Source: DASYRM01 sp036004405 (GTDB lineage: Bacteria; Acidobacteriota; Vicinamibacteria; Vicinamibacterales; UBA2999). Taken from it: DNA of 64,000 nt. Under the pieces are notes generated by a model. That model was given only the letters and a program-made list of their open reading frames with translations, made no database searches and was not told the origin of the DNA. Made by a program: the position numbers and the translations under genes. The stretch lies in the NCBI GenBank assembly GCA_036004405.1, contig DASYRM010000015.1:42979-106978 (forward strand). The letters run 5' to 3'. Shown in pieces: positions 44,261 to 52,877 of the stretch. The first letter of the stretch is position 1. Each line of letters opens with the position of its first letter.

Positions 44261-45130
44261 TCAGCGGGCGGGCGTGGCTGGGCCAGTGCAGCCCGCGGGC
44301 AGCTGGTAGTCCTTAGGGGGTTCGTCGCCGGCGTAACACCGTGAGACGACATACACGCTGCGTGGAGCCCTCTGCGGCCGTGGCACCCCAAACGGGCCGA
44401 TGGGCCACGAGTTGAACGTCGGATACGACGCGTATGAGGGATACGACACGTACGACGGGTACGACGCGTAGCCGTAGGGGGCTGCCACGACCGGGACGAA
44501 CAACCCCGAGTTGTACACGGAGACCGGCCGGTAGTAGTGAGGCTGAGGCAGGCCGACCGCCACGTTGTAGGCCGCGCTGTTGAAGCCCACGGCCCGCAGA
44601 TCGACGCGATGGACCCCGGGAGACAGGTGCAGGCCGCCCATCCGGGACACGCTGTCCACCGTCCCGTAAAGCCTGTTGTCCACGAAGACGTCGACGTTGC
44701 CCGGGCGCAGCGGCTCGACATAGCGCGGCGGCGCATAGAACCTGGCCGCCGACGGATAGTACGGTTCGGACGCGGCCGGCGACCGGTACGAATAGCTCGT
44801 GGACAAGGGCGCAGACTGGAGCGGCGGACGATACGGTGTGTCGCGCGGCGTGTACGCGTCGCGCGCCGCGTATGTCTCGGGCGTGGCGCGGTACAAATCC
44901 GGCGGCGGTGTGGGAGGCGGCGGCCAGCGCTGATCGCCCTTCGGCTGGAACGGACTCGTGGCCCTGGCAGTGTCGAGCCAATGGTCCTTCGCCTCGCGCG
45001 CGCGCTCCACCGACTTCACCATCGGGTTGGTGGCCGGCGGTTGCGTCGCCGACTGCGCCAGCGCCGGCGCCACCGGCGCCAGGACGCTCAGCACGATGCC
45101 TACGGCGAGACGACCCATGCGGGCGTTCAT
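44261..45130 (-). CDS. Exported PEGA-like protein with Tyr/Pro/Ser repeats
   Basis: 289 residues from ATG 45130 (a second ATG is four codons in). Signal peptide (ending PALAQ). Pro-rich linker (WPPPPTPPPDLY), a PEGA-like beta-domain (VDVFVDNRLYGTVDSVSR ... LSPGVHRVDLRAVGF, about 155-200) and a repeated SYPSY motif (YASYPSYVSYPSYASYP, about 235-255). PEGA domains are thought to bind cell-surface polymers. The repeat is also visible in the DNA around 44415-44470. Probably a surface or envelope structural protein. Confidence 0.65.
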   Translation of the reverse strand: MNARMGRLAVGIVLSVLAPVAPALAQSATQPPATNPMVKSVERAREAKDHWLDTARATSPFQPKGDQRWPPPPTPPPDLYRATPETYAARDAYTPRDTPYRPPLQSAPLSTSYSYRSPAASEPYYPSAARFYAPPRYVEPLRPGNVDVFVDNRLYGTVDSVSRMGGLHLSPGVHRVDLRAVGFNSAAYNVAVGLPQPHYYRPVSVYNSGLFVPVVAAPYGYASYPSYVSYPSYASYPTFNSWPIGPFGVPRPQRAPRSVYVVSRCYAGDEPPKDYQLPAGCTGPATPAR

Positions 45131-45256
45131 TCTAGCAACCTGAGGTGCAATGCGTTTGCCATCGCACTTTTTCACGAAACCGCGCGGGAGTAGCCAGGCG
45201 CATCCCGCCCGGGGCGGCAGAGTTTCTGACCTCAGCCGACTTGTGGCCCGACATCG

Positions 45257-45294
45257 TTACACCCTTACACCTCCGATCGTCTACCATGGTGTAA
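45257..45294 (+). promoter_or_regulatory. Putative VapBC operator
   Basis: TTACACC occurs twice in tandem (45257-45263 and 45265-45271) and its inverse GGTGTAA lies at 45288-45294, ending on the first base of the vapB start codon. An ACCATGGT palindrome overlaps the inner part. This is the usual arrangement for autoregulation by a VapB-VapC complex. Confidence 0.5.
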
Positions 45295-45563
45295 TGGCGT
45301 TGAACATCAAGAACGACGAGGTCGAGCGTCTGGCCGCCGACGTCGCTCGCCTGACGGGAGAGTCCAAGACCGAAGCGATCCGGCGCGCGCTCGAAGAACG
45401 GCGCGGACGGCTGAAGAGCGCGTCGAGCGACACCCGGCGCGCGCGGGTGCTGCGGTTCCTCGAAAAGAAGGTATGGCCGACCGTGCCGAAGGCTCAGAGG
45501 GGCCGCCGGCTGACGCGCGACCAAGAGGACGAGATCCTCGGCTACGGGCCGGGCGGCGTATGA
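45294..45563 (+). CDS. vapB: VapB-type antitoxin (Rv0623-like)
   Basis: 89 residues from ATG 45294. MALNIKNDEVERLAADVARLTGESKTEAIRRALEE at the N-terminus is the standard ribbon-helix-helix-like sequence of this antitoxin group; the C-terminal part (WPTVPKAQRGRRLTRDQEDEILGYG) is the toxin-binding tail. Should neutralise the adjacent PIN toxin and repress its own operon. The last bases overlap the toxin start (ATGA). Confidence 0.92.
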   Translation: MALNIKNDEVERLAADVARLTGESKTEAIRRALEERRGRLKSASSDTRRARVLRFLEKKVWPTVPKAQRGRRLTRDQEDEILGYGPGGV

Positions 45564-45946
45564 CGGTCGATTCGTCCGCGCTGATCGCGGTACTCTTTGC
45601 CGAGCCCGGCTATCTTGATCTGATCGATCGGATGCTGGCGGCGGATCACATCCGCATCGGCGCGCCAACGCTCGTCGAAACGAGTCTGGTCTTCATGGGA
45701 CGGCGGCACGCGCGGGGGGCGACCGAGGTCGAGGAGCTCGTGAAGGAGCTCGCGATCACCGTGATCCCGTTCGGCGAAGCCGAGTGGCGCGCCGCGGTCG
45801 ATGCCTTCGCGCGCTTCGGCCGCGGGCGGCACAAGGCATCGCTTAACTTCGGCGACTGCCTGGCGTACGCCTGTGCCGCCGTGGGCGGCGACTCGCTGCT
45901 CTACGTCGGCGACGACTTCACCCATACCGACGTCAAGCCGGCGTGA
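45560..45946 (+). CDS. vapC: VapC-type PIN-domain toxin
   Basis: 128 residues. PIN active-site acids: Asp4 (VDSSAL), Glu40 (TLVETS), Asp99 (NFGDCLAYA) and Asp118 (YVGDDF). Mg2+-dependent endoribonuclease that cleaves specific RNAs, in known cases initiator tRNA or rRNA. Translationally coupled to the antitoxin. All four acidic positions are intact, so it is probably active. The TGA stop is seven bases before a hairpin element. Confidence 0.92.
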   Translation: MTVDSSALIAVLFAEPGYLDLIDRMLAADHIRIGAPTLVETSLVFMGRRHARGATEVEELVKELAITVIPFGEAEWRAAVDAFARFGRGRHKASLNFGDCLAYACAAVGGDSLLYVGDDFTHTDVKPA

Positions 45947-45952
45947 AACACC

Positions 45953-45970
45953 GGCGGTCTGAAGACCGCC
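45953..45970. repeat. Intergenic hairpin element
   Basis: GGCGGTCT (45953-45960), loop GA, AGACCGCC (45963-45970), followed by CGCTAC, whose CTA is the stop codon of the minus-strand haloacid dehalogenase gene. Between convergent genes. Confidence 0.75.
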
Positions 45971-45972
45971 CG

Positions 45973-46704
45973 CTACAGTGCGGCGCCGCGAATGCGCTCG
46001 ACGAGCTGCGTGACGTCGTGCAGGCTCTCCACCTCGAAATCCGCCGCGAGATCGCCGGCGGTGTGCGTCTCCTTCGACAGCCGTCCATCCGGCCGCCGCA
46101 GCCACGCGGCAATCATGCCCGCCGACATCGCACCCTGGATGTCGAACATCGGCGCCGCGCAGTAGAGCACGTCGCGGGCCTCCATCCCGGTCCGGCGCAG
46201 CACCCACTGATACGTGCGCGGATTCGGCTTGGCGATGCCGGCCTGCTCCGTGCTGCCGACGAAGTCGGCCTTGAAGGTCTCGAACTTCGATACGTACATG
46301 TCGAGGTACTTCGTCTCGACGTCCGAGTAGATGAACACCTTCACCCCGAGCTTCTGCTGATTCGTCAGCGCTTCCTCGGTGTCGTCGAAGAGCTCCACCT
46401 TGGCCTGCAGATCGAGGAACGCCTGGATGTCATCGGGATGGCCCGCGATGCCGTGCATGCGGTAGGCGTTGTTCAGCGCCTCGCGCGCCAGGTCGGTGAC
46501 CTGGGTGTAGCGGAAAAAGGCTGCCCGCCGGTGCAGCCCTTCGAATCCGCGTACCCACGTCTCGACGAACTCCTGCTCGTTCACCTGGGCGCCGTGCTTT
46601 GTGAGCAGCTGCGACGCGGCGCCGCGCCAGCTGCCGGCCCAGTTGAAGAGCGTAGTTTTGGAATCGTAGAAGATCGCGCGCGGCCACCGGCCGGTGATTG
46701 CCAT
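45973..46704 (-). CDS. Haloacid dehalogenase type II-like HAD protein
   Basis: 243 residues. Motif I IFYDSKTTLF (nucleophile Asp14), motif II IYSDVETKYL, lysine in IAKPNPRTYQWV and motif IV AAPMFDIQGAMSAGM. The latter three fit L-2-haloacid dehalogenases, where motif IV is usually (S/A)xHxxDxxGA; the His is replaced by Met here. The DSxxTL motif I differs from the usual DxxGTL. Dehalogenase activity is therefore uncertain. ATG start. Confidence 0.85.
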   Translation of the reverse strand: MAITGRWPRAIFYDSKTTLFNWAGSWRGAASQLLTKHGAQVNEQEFVETWVRGFEGLHRRAAFFRYTQVTDLAREALNNAYRMHGIAGHPDDIQAFLDLQAKVELFDDTEEALTNQQKLGVKVFIYSDVETKYLDMYVSKFETFKADFVGSTEQAGIAKPNPRTYQWVLRRTGMEARDVLYCAAPMFDIQGAMSAGMIAAWLRRPDGRLSKETHTAGDLAADFEVESLHDVTQLVERIRGAAL

Positions 46705-46743
46705 CGTGAGTACCTCCCCGCCTGGACTGCGCGATCTTAAAAC

Positions 46744-46765
46744 AGGCGGGCCTGAAGGTTCGCCT
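46744..46765. repeat. Imperfect hairpin element
   Basis: AGGCGGGCCT (46744-46753), loop GA, AGGTTCGCCT (46756-46765). The two mismatches would be G-U pairs in plus-strand RNA. It ends with CTCTACG, whose CTA is the stop codon (46766-46768) of the PIN gene. Confidence 0.6.
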
Positions 46766-47188
46766 CTACGCGAGAAGTGCCGAGATGTCGCGCTGCTCGA
46801 AAGGCGCGAGAGAGGCGAGCCTGGCGAAGTCGCGGTCGGCGTGGACGACTACGAGGTGATGGCGACTGGCAATCGCCGCGATCAGGCAGTCCACACTGGA
46901 CCGCACCGTGACGCCGGCGCGCCGGGCGCGCCGATAGAGATCGACGGCGGCATCGATGGCGACCGCCGGCAATGGAGAATCGACGCACGGCAGGGCGTAC
47001 ATCGCCGTATGGGCGATACGAAAGGCACGCTCGTCGTCGAAGCCCTGCAGCACCTCCTGAACGATCGGCAGGCACGTGACGATGCGGTCGCGATCGTCCA
47101 CCATCTGATCCAACGTGAGGCGTTGAGGCCGCCGGAACACCTCGATCCAGGCGCTGGTATCAACGAGCAGTCCGCGGCTTGCGCGCAC
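46766..47188 (-). CDS. VapC-type PIN-domain toxin, second module
   Basis: 140 residues from a GTG at 47188. PIN acids: Asp in LLVDTSAW, Glu in IVQEVLQG, Asp in SSVDCLIAA and Asp in VHADRDF. Overlaps the antitoxin gene by 29 bases. The family assignment and active-site residues are clear; the start is the least certain part. Likely endoribonuclease held inactive by its antitoxin. Confidence 0.9.
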   Translation of the reverse strand: MRASRGLLVDTSAWIEVFRRPQRLTLDQMVDDRDRIVTCLPIVQEVLQGFDDERAFRIAHTAMYALPCVDSPLPAVAIDAAVDLYRRARRAGVTVRSSVDCLIAAIASRHHLVVVHADRDFARLASLAPFEQRDISALLA

Positions 47189-47417
47189 GATAGACCCCAC
47201 GCTGCTCGCGCACGGCCGGCACGCGATCGTTCCGCATCTCAGGGAGATCACCCACCCACAGGCCGGAGCCGGCGAGCTGGTCAATCCCGTTCGCCTTCGC
47301 GCGCCGCACCATCTCCTCGAGTGCGCGCTCGATCGTGCGCGCGTACGTGCGCTCGCCGCTGACGCGCACGGCCTCTTCGAGCAGATGCTCATCAAGCACA
47401 ACATTCGTGCGTTTCAT
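47160..47417 (-). CDS. VapB-type antitoxin, second module
   Basis: 85 residues. Ribbon-helix-helix N-terminus (MKRTNVVLDEHLLEEAVRVSG), then a toxin-binding tail. Just upstream of its ATG, 47418-47433 on the plus strand reads GTGTATA-gag-TACCAC, an imperfect inverted repeat that could be the operator and includes a TACTCTATA stretch resembling a -10 box. It is a different antitoxin type from the module at 45294. Confidence 0.88.
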   Translation of the reverse strand: MKRTNVVLDEHLLEEAVRVSGERTYARTIERALEEMVRRAKANGIDQLAGSGLWVGDLPEMRNDRVPAVREQRGVYRARKPRTAR

Positions 47418-47462
47418 GTGTATAGAGTACCACGCTGAGGCCGGCTCCGCCCGAAGGGAGCT

Positions 47463-48455
47463 TCAGAGTGTCAGCTGGTCACGCCCGAGCACGACCTCCC
47501 CGCGGAACGCCTTTCGCGCCGGCGCCAGATAGGTCTCATCCGGCAGCGGATCCAGCGCGCCGGGAATGACGTGCGTGAGCACCAGCGTGCGCACGCCGGC
47601 TTCGGCCGCCATACGGCCCGCAACCTCGAGCGACGTATGCGTAGCCACGATGTGGCGCCACACACCCTCCGGGTTGTCGGCGTACATCCCGCGCGCCACC
47701 ATACCCTCGAACGCCTTGCGCATGGCCGCCACGTCCATGGCTTCGCAGACGAGCACATCCGCCCCTTTGGCGAGCGCGACGAGGCCGGTCGAGTAGCCGG
47801 TGTCGCCCGAGACGACGATCGATCGGCCGCGCGCGTCGAAGCGGTAGGCCACCGATCGATACGGCATCTTCTGCTTGGATTCGTCGGGAAAGTGCGTGTT
47901 CTCTACCGCCCGCACGGTGAGGCGCTCGTCGCGGTAGACCTCGGCCGGCGCTGGCGTCGCCGCGATGTCGCGCCCTTTGAACATCTCGGCCGGCTTGACG
48001 CTGCGCGCTTCGTCCACCATCCGGATGGCGGCGTTGGCCTCGCCGAACGCAATCACTGCCTCGACCATCTTTGCCGTGCCGTAAGGACCGGTGACGGTGG
48101 TCGGCTGCACGCGGCCATCGGTCCACTGACGGATCAGCAGCGCTGCCAGGTCGGCGGTATGGTCGTCGTGCAGGTGAGTAATGAACACCTGCGCGATCTG
48201 GCGGTGATTCACGCCAGCCTTCTTCAGCGCCGCCAGCGCGCCGTAGCCGCAATCGACCAGGTACGGCTGCCCGTCCACGAGCACCGCGTTGGCCGCCTCG
48301 CCGCGCGTGGCCGTGTAGTTGGGACCGCCCTGCGTTCCCAGCAGGACGAGCCGCGTGCCAGCCGCCGGCGGCTGGGCGAACGCGCCAAACGGCGTCACGC
48401 CCACCACCGCGGCAATTCCCTGCAGCACCGATCGTCGCGACAGCACGGCCGGCAT
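47463..48455 (-). CDS. Exported MBL-fold metallo-hydrolase with Tat signal
   Basis: 330 residues. Tat signal peptide with twin arginines (LSRRSVLQGIAAVVG). Metal motifs: THLHDDHTAD, Asp/His in SGDTGYSTG and IVATHTSLE, and VLTHVIPG. Closest in style to the arylsulfatase/RNase Z-like MBL hydrolases that end with a HxI-type block. Folded export suggests periplasmic action with metals loaded in the cytoplasm. Substrate unknown. It ends 45 bases from the VapB gene. Confidence 0.9.
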   Translation of the reverse strand: MPAVLSRRSVLQGIAAVVGVTPFGAFAQPPAAGTRLVLLGTQGGPNYTATRGEAANAVLVDGQPYLVDCGYGALAALKKAGVNHRQIAQVFITHLHDDHTADLAALLIRQWTDGRVQPTTVTGPYGTAKMVEAVIAFGEANAAIRMVDEARSVKPAEMFKGRDIAATPAPAEVYRDERLTVRAVENTHFPDESKQKMPYRSVAYRFDARGRSIVVSGDTGYSTGLVALAKGADVLVCEAMDVAAMRKAFEGMVARGMYADNPEGVWRHIVATHTSLEVAGRMAAEAGVRTLVLTHVIPGALDPLPDETYLAPARKAFRGEVVLGRDQLTL

Positions 48456-48487
48456 CTTACACGCGCGACCGCCTCAGGTGTAGTGAA

Positions 48488-50899
48488 TCAGCTCGTCTCG
48501 AGCGGCGGCGGCGTCAGCAGGTCGTTGGGGATCATGCGGCTGAACTGACCGCGCTGCAGCAGCTCGCGCCCCTTGCCACCGCGCCCCGTCACCTCGTACT
48601 TGGCGGTGCTGATCGTCTGCTCGGCGCCGCGCGTGGTCTCGACGCGCATCAGATCGCGATCGCCCTGCGAGGCCATGAACCCGATCACCTGATCTTCGTC
48701 GCCCACGAGCTTGATCAGAATCACGCCCTTGCCAGGGCCGGAGAGATAGTTCACCTCGTCGGCCTTGCAGAGCAGCGCCCGCGCGTCGCGAGTCGCCACG
48801 ATCAGCGTTTCCTCGCCCGTGATCTTCTCCACCCCCACAACCTCGGCGCCGTCGGCAGGGCGCGCGAAGCGGCGTCCGGCGCGGGTGCTGGCCTCGATGA
48901 ACGGTTCGAGGCTGAAGCGAAGCGCGTAGCCGTCCGACGTCGCGGCGATGGCGTGCACCGGCGGCGGCTCGTCGGCGTCCGGGGCTTTGCCCTTCTTCGG
49001 CACCGGCGTGATCTGCCCTGCCACCCGGGGGTCGAGGCTGAACGCCGCCACCACCCGTTCGCCGTCGCGCAGCTTGAACAGCTTCTGCACCGGCTCGCCG
49101 TAGCCGGTGGAGGCCGGCACGTCGATGATGCGGGCCGTGTACGCGGTGCCAAGGTTGGTGAAGAACGCGACGGTGGCGCGCGTGCTGCCCTGCAGGACGG
49201 CCAGCACCGAATCGCCCTCGCGCAGGCGGGTCGTGGACAGGTCGCGCACTTCCTTCTGCCGCTTCAGCCAGCCGTCGCGCGACACGATGACGACGTTGTC
49301 TTCTTCGACGATGAAGTCGTCGGCCGTGAACTCCACGTCCTCGGACTCCTCGATCACGGTCCGCCGCTTGTCGTTCTTCGCGTACCTGGCCTGGATGTCT
49401 TCGATGTCGGCACGCACCAGACCCCAGCGCCCCTCTTCGTCCTTGAGCAGGCCGGTGATCTGCTTGGCGCGCTTGCGCTTGTCGGCCAGCTCGTTCTGGA
49501 TCACGAGGATCTCGAGGCGGGCCAGGCGATAGAGCTTGAGCTCGAGGATGGCGTCGGCCTGCTCGTCGTCCAGATCGAAGCGCTTCATGATCTTCGCGGC
49601 CGAGTCCGCCTTGCCGTCCGACTTGCGGATGATCTTGATGATCTCGTCGAGCGCGTCGAAGACCTTCTCGAAGCCTTCGAGCACGTGGATGCGCTTGTTG
49701 AGCGCGTCGAGCTCGTGCTCGAGGCGGTTGGTCACGACCTCGAGGCGGAAATGGAGGAAGTGCCAGAGGATCGACTTGAGATCCAGCCGCTCGGGCCGTC
49801 CCACCTCGGGGTTCTCGGTCGGGATCAGGCAGGTGAGGTTGACGATGAAGTTGGTCTGGAGCGGCGTGTTCTTGAACAGGTACGCCATCACCATCTTGGG
49901 ATCGGCGTCCTTCTTCAACTCCAGGGCGATGCGCACGTCGTCGGTCGAGATGTCCTTCACGTCGAGCAGCGGCGGCAGCTTGCGCGACAGCACCACGTCG
50001 GCGATGCGCTCGACCAGCGTGGCCTTGTTCACTGCATACGGAATGCTCTCGATGTGGATGGTCTGGCCGCCGCGCGTCGGCGGACCTTCGTCCCACGTGG
50101 CACGCAGCCGGATGGTGCCCGACCCTGTCTTGTAAATCTCCTTCAGCTCGTCGGCCGTGTTGAGGATCTGGCCGCCGGTGGGAAAGTCCGGCCCCTTGAC
50201 GTAGCGGCACAGCTGCACGCTGCTCAACTCCGGGTTGTCCAGCAGTTTCAGCAGCGCCGTGCAGACTTCGCCGAGGTTGTGCGGCGGCACGTTGGTGGCC
50301 ATGCCGACGGCAATGCCGGTGGTGCCGTTGACGAGCAGGCAGGGAATACGCGCCGGCAGCACGACGGGCTCGGTGCGGGTGCCGTCGTAGTTCGGGCGGA
50401 AATGGACGGTCTTCTGCTCGATCTCGCTGAGCATCTCGTCGGAGACCCGTGCCAGGCGGCACTCGGTGTAGCGCATCGCCGCGGCGCTGTCGCCGTCGAG
50501 CGAGCCAAAGTTGCCGGACCCGTCGACGAGCGGATACCGCAGCGAGAACGGCTGCGCCATGCGGACCAGCGTCTCGTAGAGCGCCGCGTCGCCGTGCGGG
50601 TGGTAGTTGCCCATCACGTCGCCCACCACCTTGGCGCACTTGCGGTGCTTGGCGTCGGCGGTCAGGTTCTGCTGCCACATCGTGAAGAGGATGCGGCGTT
50701 GCACCGGTTTGAGCCCGTCGCGCACGTCGGGCAGCGCGCGGGACGTGATGACCGAGAGCGCGTAGTTCAGGTAGCGTGTCTGCGCCGCCTCGTGGAGCGC
50801 AACGTTGGAAGCGCCAGGCGGGGGCGGCGGGGCCGCGGAGTCCGAAACTGGAGAATCGAAAAGCGACGGGGTCGAGGATCGCGGGCGACGAACGGCCAT
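48488..50899 (-). CDS. parC: DNA topoisomerase IV subunit A (or gyrase A-like)
   Basis: 803 residues from ATG 50899. Winged-helix core with YLNYALSVITSRALPDVRDGLKPVQRRIL and the DNA-cleaving tyrosine in AMRYTECRLA; tower; C-gate coiled coil; then a beta-pinwheel C-terminal domain containing a degenerate GyrA-box-like stretch (TGRGGKGREL). That box is imperfect, so topo IV is favoured over gyrase. Together with parE at 35600 it forms the decatenase. Divergent from prfC with 70 bases between, which contain a CCTTGG repeat. Confidence 0.85.
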   Translation of the reverse strand: MAVRRPRSSTPSLFDSPVSDSAAPPPPPGASNVALHEAAQTRYLNYALSVITSRALPDVRDGLKPVQRRILFTMWQQNLTADAKHRKCAKVVGDVMGNYHPHGDAALYETLVRMAQPFSLRYPLVDGSGNFGSLDGDSAAAMRYTECRLARVSDEMLSEIEQKTVHFRPNYDGTRTEPVVLPARIPCLLVNGTTGIAVGMATNVPPHNLGEVCTALLKLLDNPELSSVQLCRYVKGPDFPTGGQILNTADELKEIYKTGSGTIRLRATWDEGPPTRGGQTIHIESIPYAVNKATLVERIADVVLSRKLPPLLDVKDISTDDVRIALELKKDADPKMVMAYLFKNTPLQTNFIVNLTCLIPTENPEVGRPERLDLKSILWHFLHFRLEVVTNRLEHELDALNKRIHVLEGFEKVFDALDEIIKIIRKSDGKADSAAKIMKRFDLDDEQADAILELKLYRLARLEILVIQNELADKRKRAKQITGLLKDEEGRWGLVRADIEDIQARYAKNDKRRTVIEESEDVEFTADDFIVEEDNVVIVSRDGWLKRQKEVRDLSTTRLREGDSVLAVLQGSTRATVAFFTNLGTAYTARIIDVPASTGYGEPVQKLFKLRDGERVVAAFSLDPRVAGQITPVPKKGKAPDADEPPPVHAIAATSDGYALRFSLEPFIEASTRAGRRFARPADGAEVVGVEKITGEETLIVATRDARALLCKADEVNYLSGPGKGVILIKLVGDEDQVIGFMASQGDRDLMRVETTRGAEQTISTAKYEVTGRGGKGRELLQRGQFSRMIPNDLLTPPPLETS

Positions 50900-50918
50900 G
50901 TCGGAGGAAGATCTTACC

Positions 50919-50943
50919 GGTCCTTGGTCCTTGGTGCTTGGGG
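50919..50943. repeat. CCTTGG-type tandem repeat, locus 4
   Basis: Three CCTTGG/GCTTGG units between the divergent parC and prfC genes. On the plus strand a TTGGTC in it (50924-50929) and TACAAT (50948-50953) are 18 bases apart and could form the prfC promoter. Confidence 0.6.
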
Positions 50944-50953
50944 CGCTTACAAT
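50924..50953 (+). promoter_or_regulatory. Possible prfC promoter
   Basis: TTGGTC (50924-50929), 18-base spacer, TACAAT (50948-50953). The -35 falls inside the CCTTGG repeat. GGAGAAA follows at 50955. Confidence 0.4.
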
Positions 50954-50969
50954 TGGAGAAACGCCCGCC

Positions 50970-52565
50970 TTGAGTGACCCTGCTCTCTTGACCGACGCCC
51001 TCGCCCTCGAAGTTGCGCGGCGCCGGACGTTCGCGATCATTTCCCACCCCGACGCCGGCAAGACGACGCTCACGGAAAAGCTGCTGCTCTACGCCGGCGC
51101 GATCGAGCTGGCCGGGGCGGTGCGCGGCAGCCGCAACCAGCGGAAGGCGGCGTCCGACTGGATGGAGATCGAGCAGCAGCGCGGCATCTCCATCAGCACG
51201 GCCGCGCTCGAATTCGAGCTGGACGGCTGCCACGTCACGCTGCTCGACACCCCTGGCCACCAGGATTTCAGCGAGGACACCTATCGCACGCTCCTGGCCG
51301 TGGACAGCGTGGTGATGGTGCTCGACGCGGCGAAAGGCGTGGAACCGCAGACGCTGAAGCTGTTCGAAGTGTGCAAGGCGCACGCGCTGCCGGTCCTGAC
51401 GTTCATCAACAAGCTGGATCAGCCGGCGCTCGATCCCTTTGCCCTGCTCGATCAGATCGAGCAGACGCTGGGGCTGGCCGCTGCGCCGATGAACTGGCCG
51501 CTCGGCGACGGTCCCGACTTCCGCGGCGTCTACGACCTCGCCGCCAACAACATCCTGTTCTACGACCGCACCGAGCGCCGCGGACGCCGCACGGCACCGG
51601 TGGGCGTCACCTCACCGGACGACTCGGAAGTCGCGGAACTGATCGGCGAAAAGCGGCAGCAGGCGCTCATCGAGGCCGCCGGGATCATCGCCGGCGCGGG
51701 GACGCAATTCGACCACGCGGCGTATCTCGACGCGCGGCAGACGCCGGTGTTCTTCGGCTCGGCGATCAACGACTTCGGCGTCGAGCCGTTCCTGCATGCG
51801 CTGCTGAAGCTGGCGCCGCCGCCGGGGCCGCGCCGCGCCGGGGCGCGCACCGTCGCCCCCACCGATCCGGACTTCTCCGGCTTCGTGTTCAAGATTCAGG
51901 CGAACATGAACCCGCGCCACCGCGACCGCGTGGCGTTTCTGCGCATCTGCTCCGGACGGCTCGAAAAGGACATGCAGGTGTGGAACTCGCGGCTTGGCGA
52001 ACAGATTCGCCTGTCGCGCGTCTACCGCTTCTTCGGCCGCGACCGGGAGAGCGTGCCGGAGGCGTTTCCCGGCGACGTCGTCGGCGTCGTGCTGCCAGGC
52101 CGCATTGCCATCGGCGACACGCTCGGCGACGACAAGCGCATCGCGTTTCCTCCCATCGAGCAGTTCCCGCCGGAGCAGTTCGCGTATCTACGCCCGGCGG
52201 AGGGGCGGCACAAGCGCTTCGACGACGCGGTGACGCAGCTCGCCGAGGAGGGGCTGCTGCAGGCCTTCATGCCGACGGTGGGCCAGCGTTTTCCGATTGT
52301 CGGGGTGATCGGCGCGCTGCAGCTCGACGTGATCGCGGCGCGCATGTCGTCCGAATACGGCATTCCGTGCGTCGTGGACCGCCTGCCGCATATCGCCGCG
52401 CGCTGGCCGGTCGTCCCGCCCGGGCAGACGCTGACCATGCCGACGATGGGCGTACTGGACGCCATCGATCGGCACGGTCGTCAGGTTCTCGTGTTCGAAT
52501 CGGACTGGGCCCTGCGCTACACCGCGGACAAGAATCCGCGCGTCGACTTCAAGAACACGATGTAG
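50970..52565 (+). CDS. prfC: Peptide chain release factor 3
   Basis: 531 residues, standard length, from a TTG at 50970 with GGAGAAA upstream. GTPase that recycles RF1/RF2 from the ribosome. G1 SHPDAGKTTLTEKLL, the RF3-specific insertion GAVRGSRNQRKAASDWM, G2/switch I QQRGISISTA, G3 DTPGHQDFSEDTY, G4 NKLD and the C-terminal domain (IGALQLDVIAARMSSEYG) are all intact. Divergent from parC. Confidence 0.93.
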   Translation: MSDPALLTDALALEVARRRTFAIISHPDAGKTTLTEKLLLYAGAIELAGAVRGSRNQRKAASDWMEIEQQRGISISTAALEFELDGCHVTLLDTPGHQDFSEDTYRTLLAVDSVVMVLDAAKGVEPQTLKLFEVCKAHALPVLTFINKLDQPALDPFALLDQIEQTLGLAAAPMNWPLGDGPDFRGVYDLAANNILFYDRTERRGRRTAPVGVTSPDDSEVAELIGEKRQQALIEAAGIIAGAGTQFDHAAYLDARQTPVFFGSAINDFGVEPFLHALLKLAPPPGPRRAGARTVAPTDPDFSGFVFKIQANMNPRHRDRVAFLRICSGRLEKDMQVWNSRLGEQIRLSRVYRFFGRDRESVPEAFPGDVVGVVLPGRIAIGDTLGDDKRIAFPPIEQFPPEQFAYLRPAEGRHKRFDDAVTQLAEEGLLQAFMPTVGQRFPIVGVIGALQLDVIAARMSSEYGIPCVVDRLPHIAARWPVVPPGQTLTMPTMGVLDAIDRHGRQVLVFESDWALRYTADKNPRVDFKNTM

Positions 52566-52585
52566 GCGCGTCAGGACCTACGGGA

Positions 52586-52732
52586 TCAGTACAGACGTCC
52601 GAGCTTGACCGCCTGCGCCCCGGCCTGACCGTAGCTGGCGTTGCCCTCGGCCTTCCGGCGCGCAATCGCGAACAGACCGAACAGCAGAACGCCGCCGACG
52701 GCGAGGGCATACCAAGGAATTCCCATCAACAT
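52586..52732 (-). CDS. 48-residue single-pass membrane protein
   Basis: ATG at 52732 with GGAGAGG seven bases upstream, a strong ribosome-binding site. One hydrophobic helix (WYALAVGGVLLFGLFAIA) followed by RRKAEGNASYGQAGAQAVKLGRLY, a positive-inside C-terminus. Topology: N-out, C-in. No family recognised. The good start signals and clean hydrophobic profile argue that it is real. Upstream in its leader lies a GCCCGGCT/AGCCGGGC hairpin. Confidence 0.65.
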   Translation of the reverse strand: MLMGIPWYALAVGGVLLFGLFAIARRKAEGNASYGQAGAQAVKLGRLY

Positions 52733-52750
52733 AGCGACACCTCTCCAACT

Positions 52751-52769
52751 GCCCGGCTCCGAGCCGGGC
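52751..52769. terminator. GC-rich hairpin in the leader of the small membrane protein
   Basis: GCCCGGCT (52751-52758), loop CCG, AGCCGGGC (52762-52769). Eight perfect pairs, no T-run. It may end upstream transcription or mask the leader. Confidence 0.4.
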
Positions 52770-52877
52770 GCGTCGGATCAATCGGCGCGCAAATAGACGA
52801 GCTTGAATCGCGAGGAGACGGCCGGGGATCTTGCGCGGACCGGCCCGTGGCTTCACCGGAGGTTCCCCGGGGAGCGC

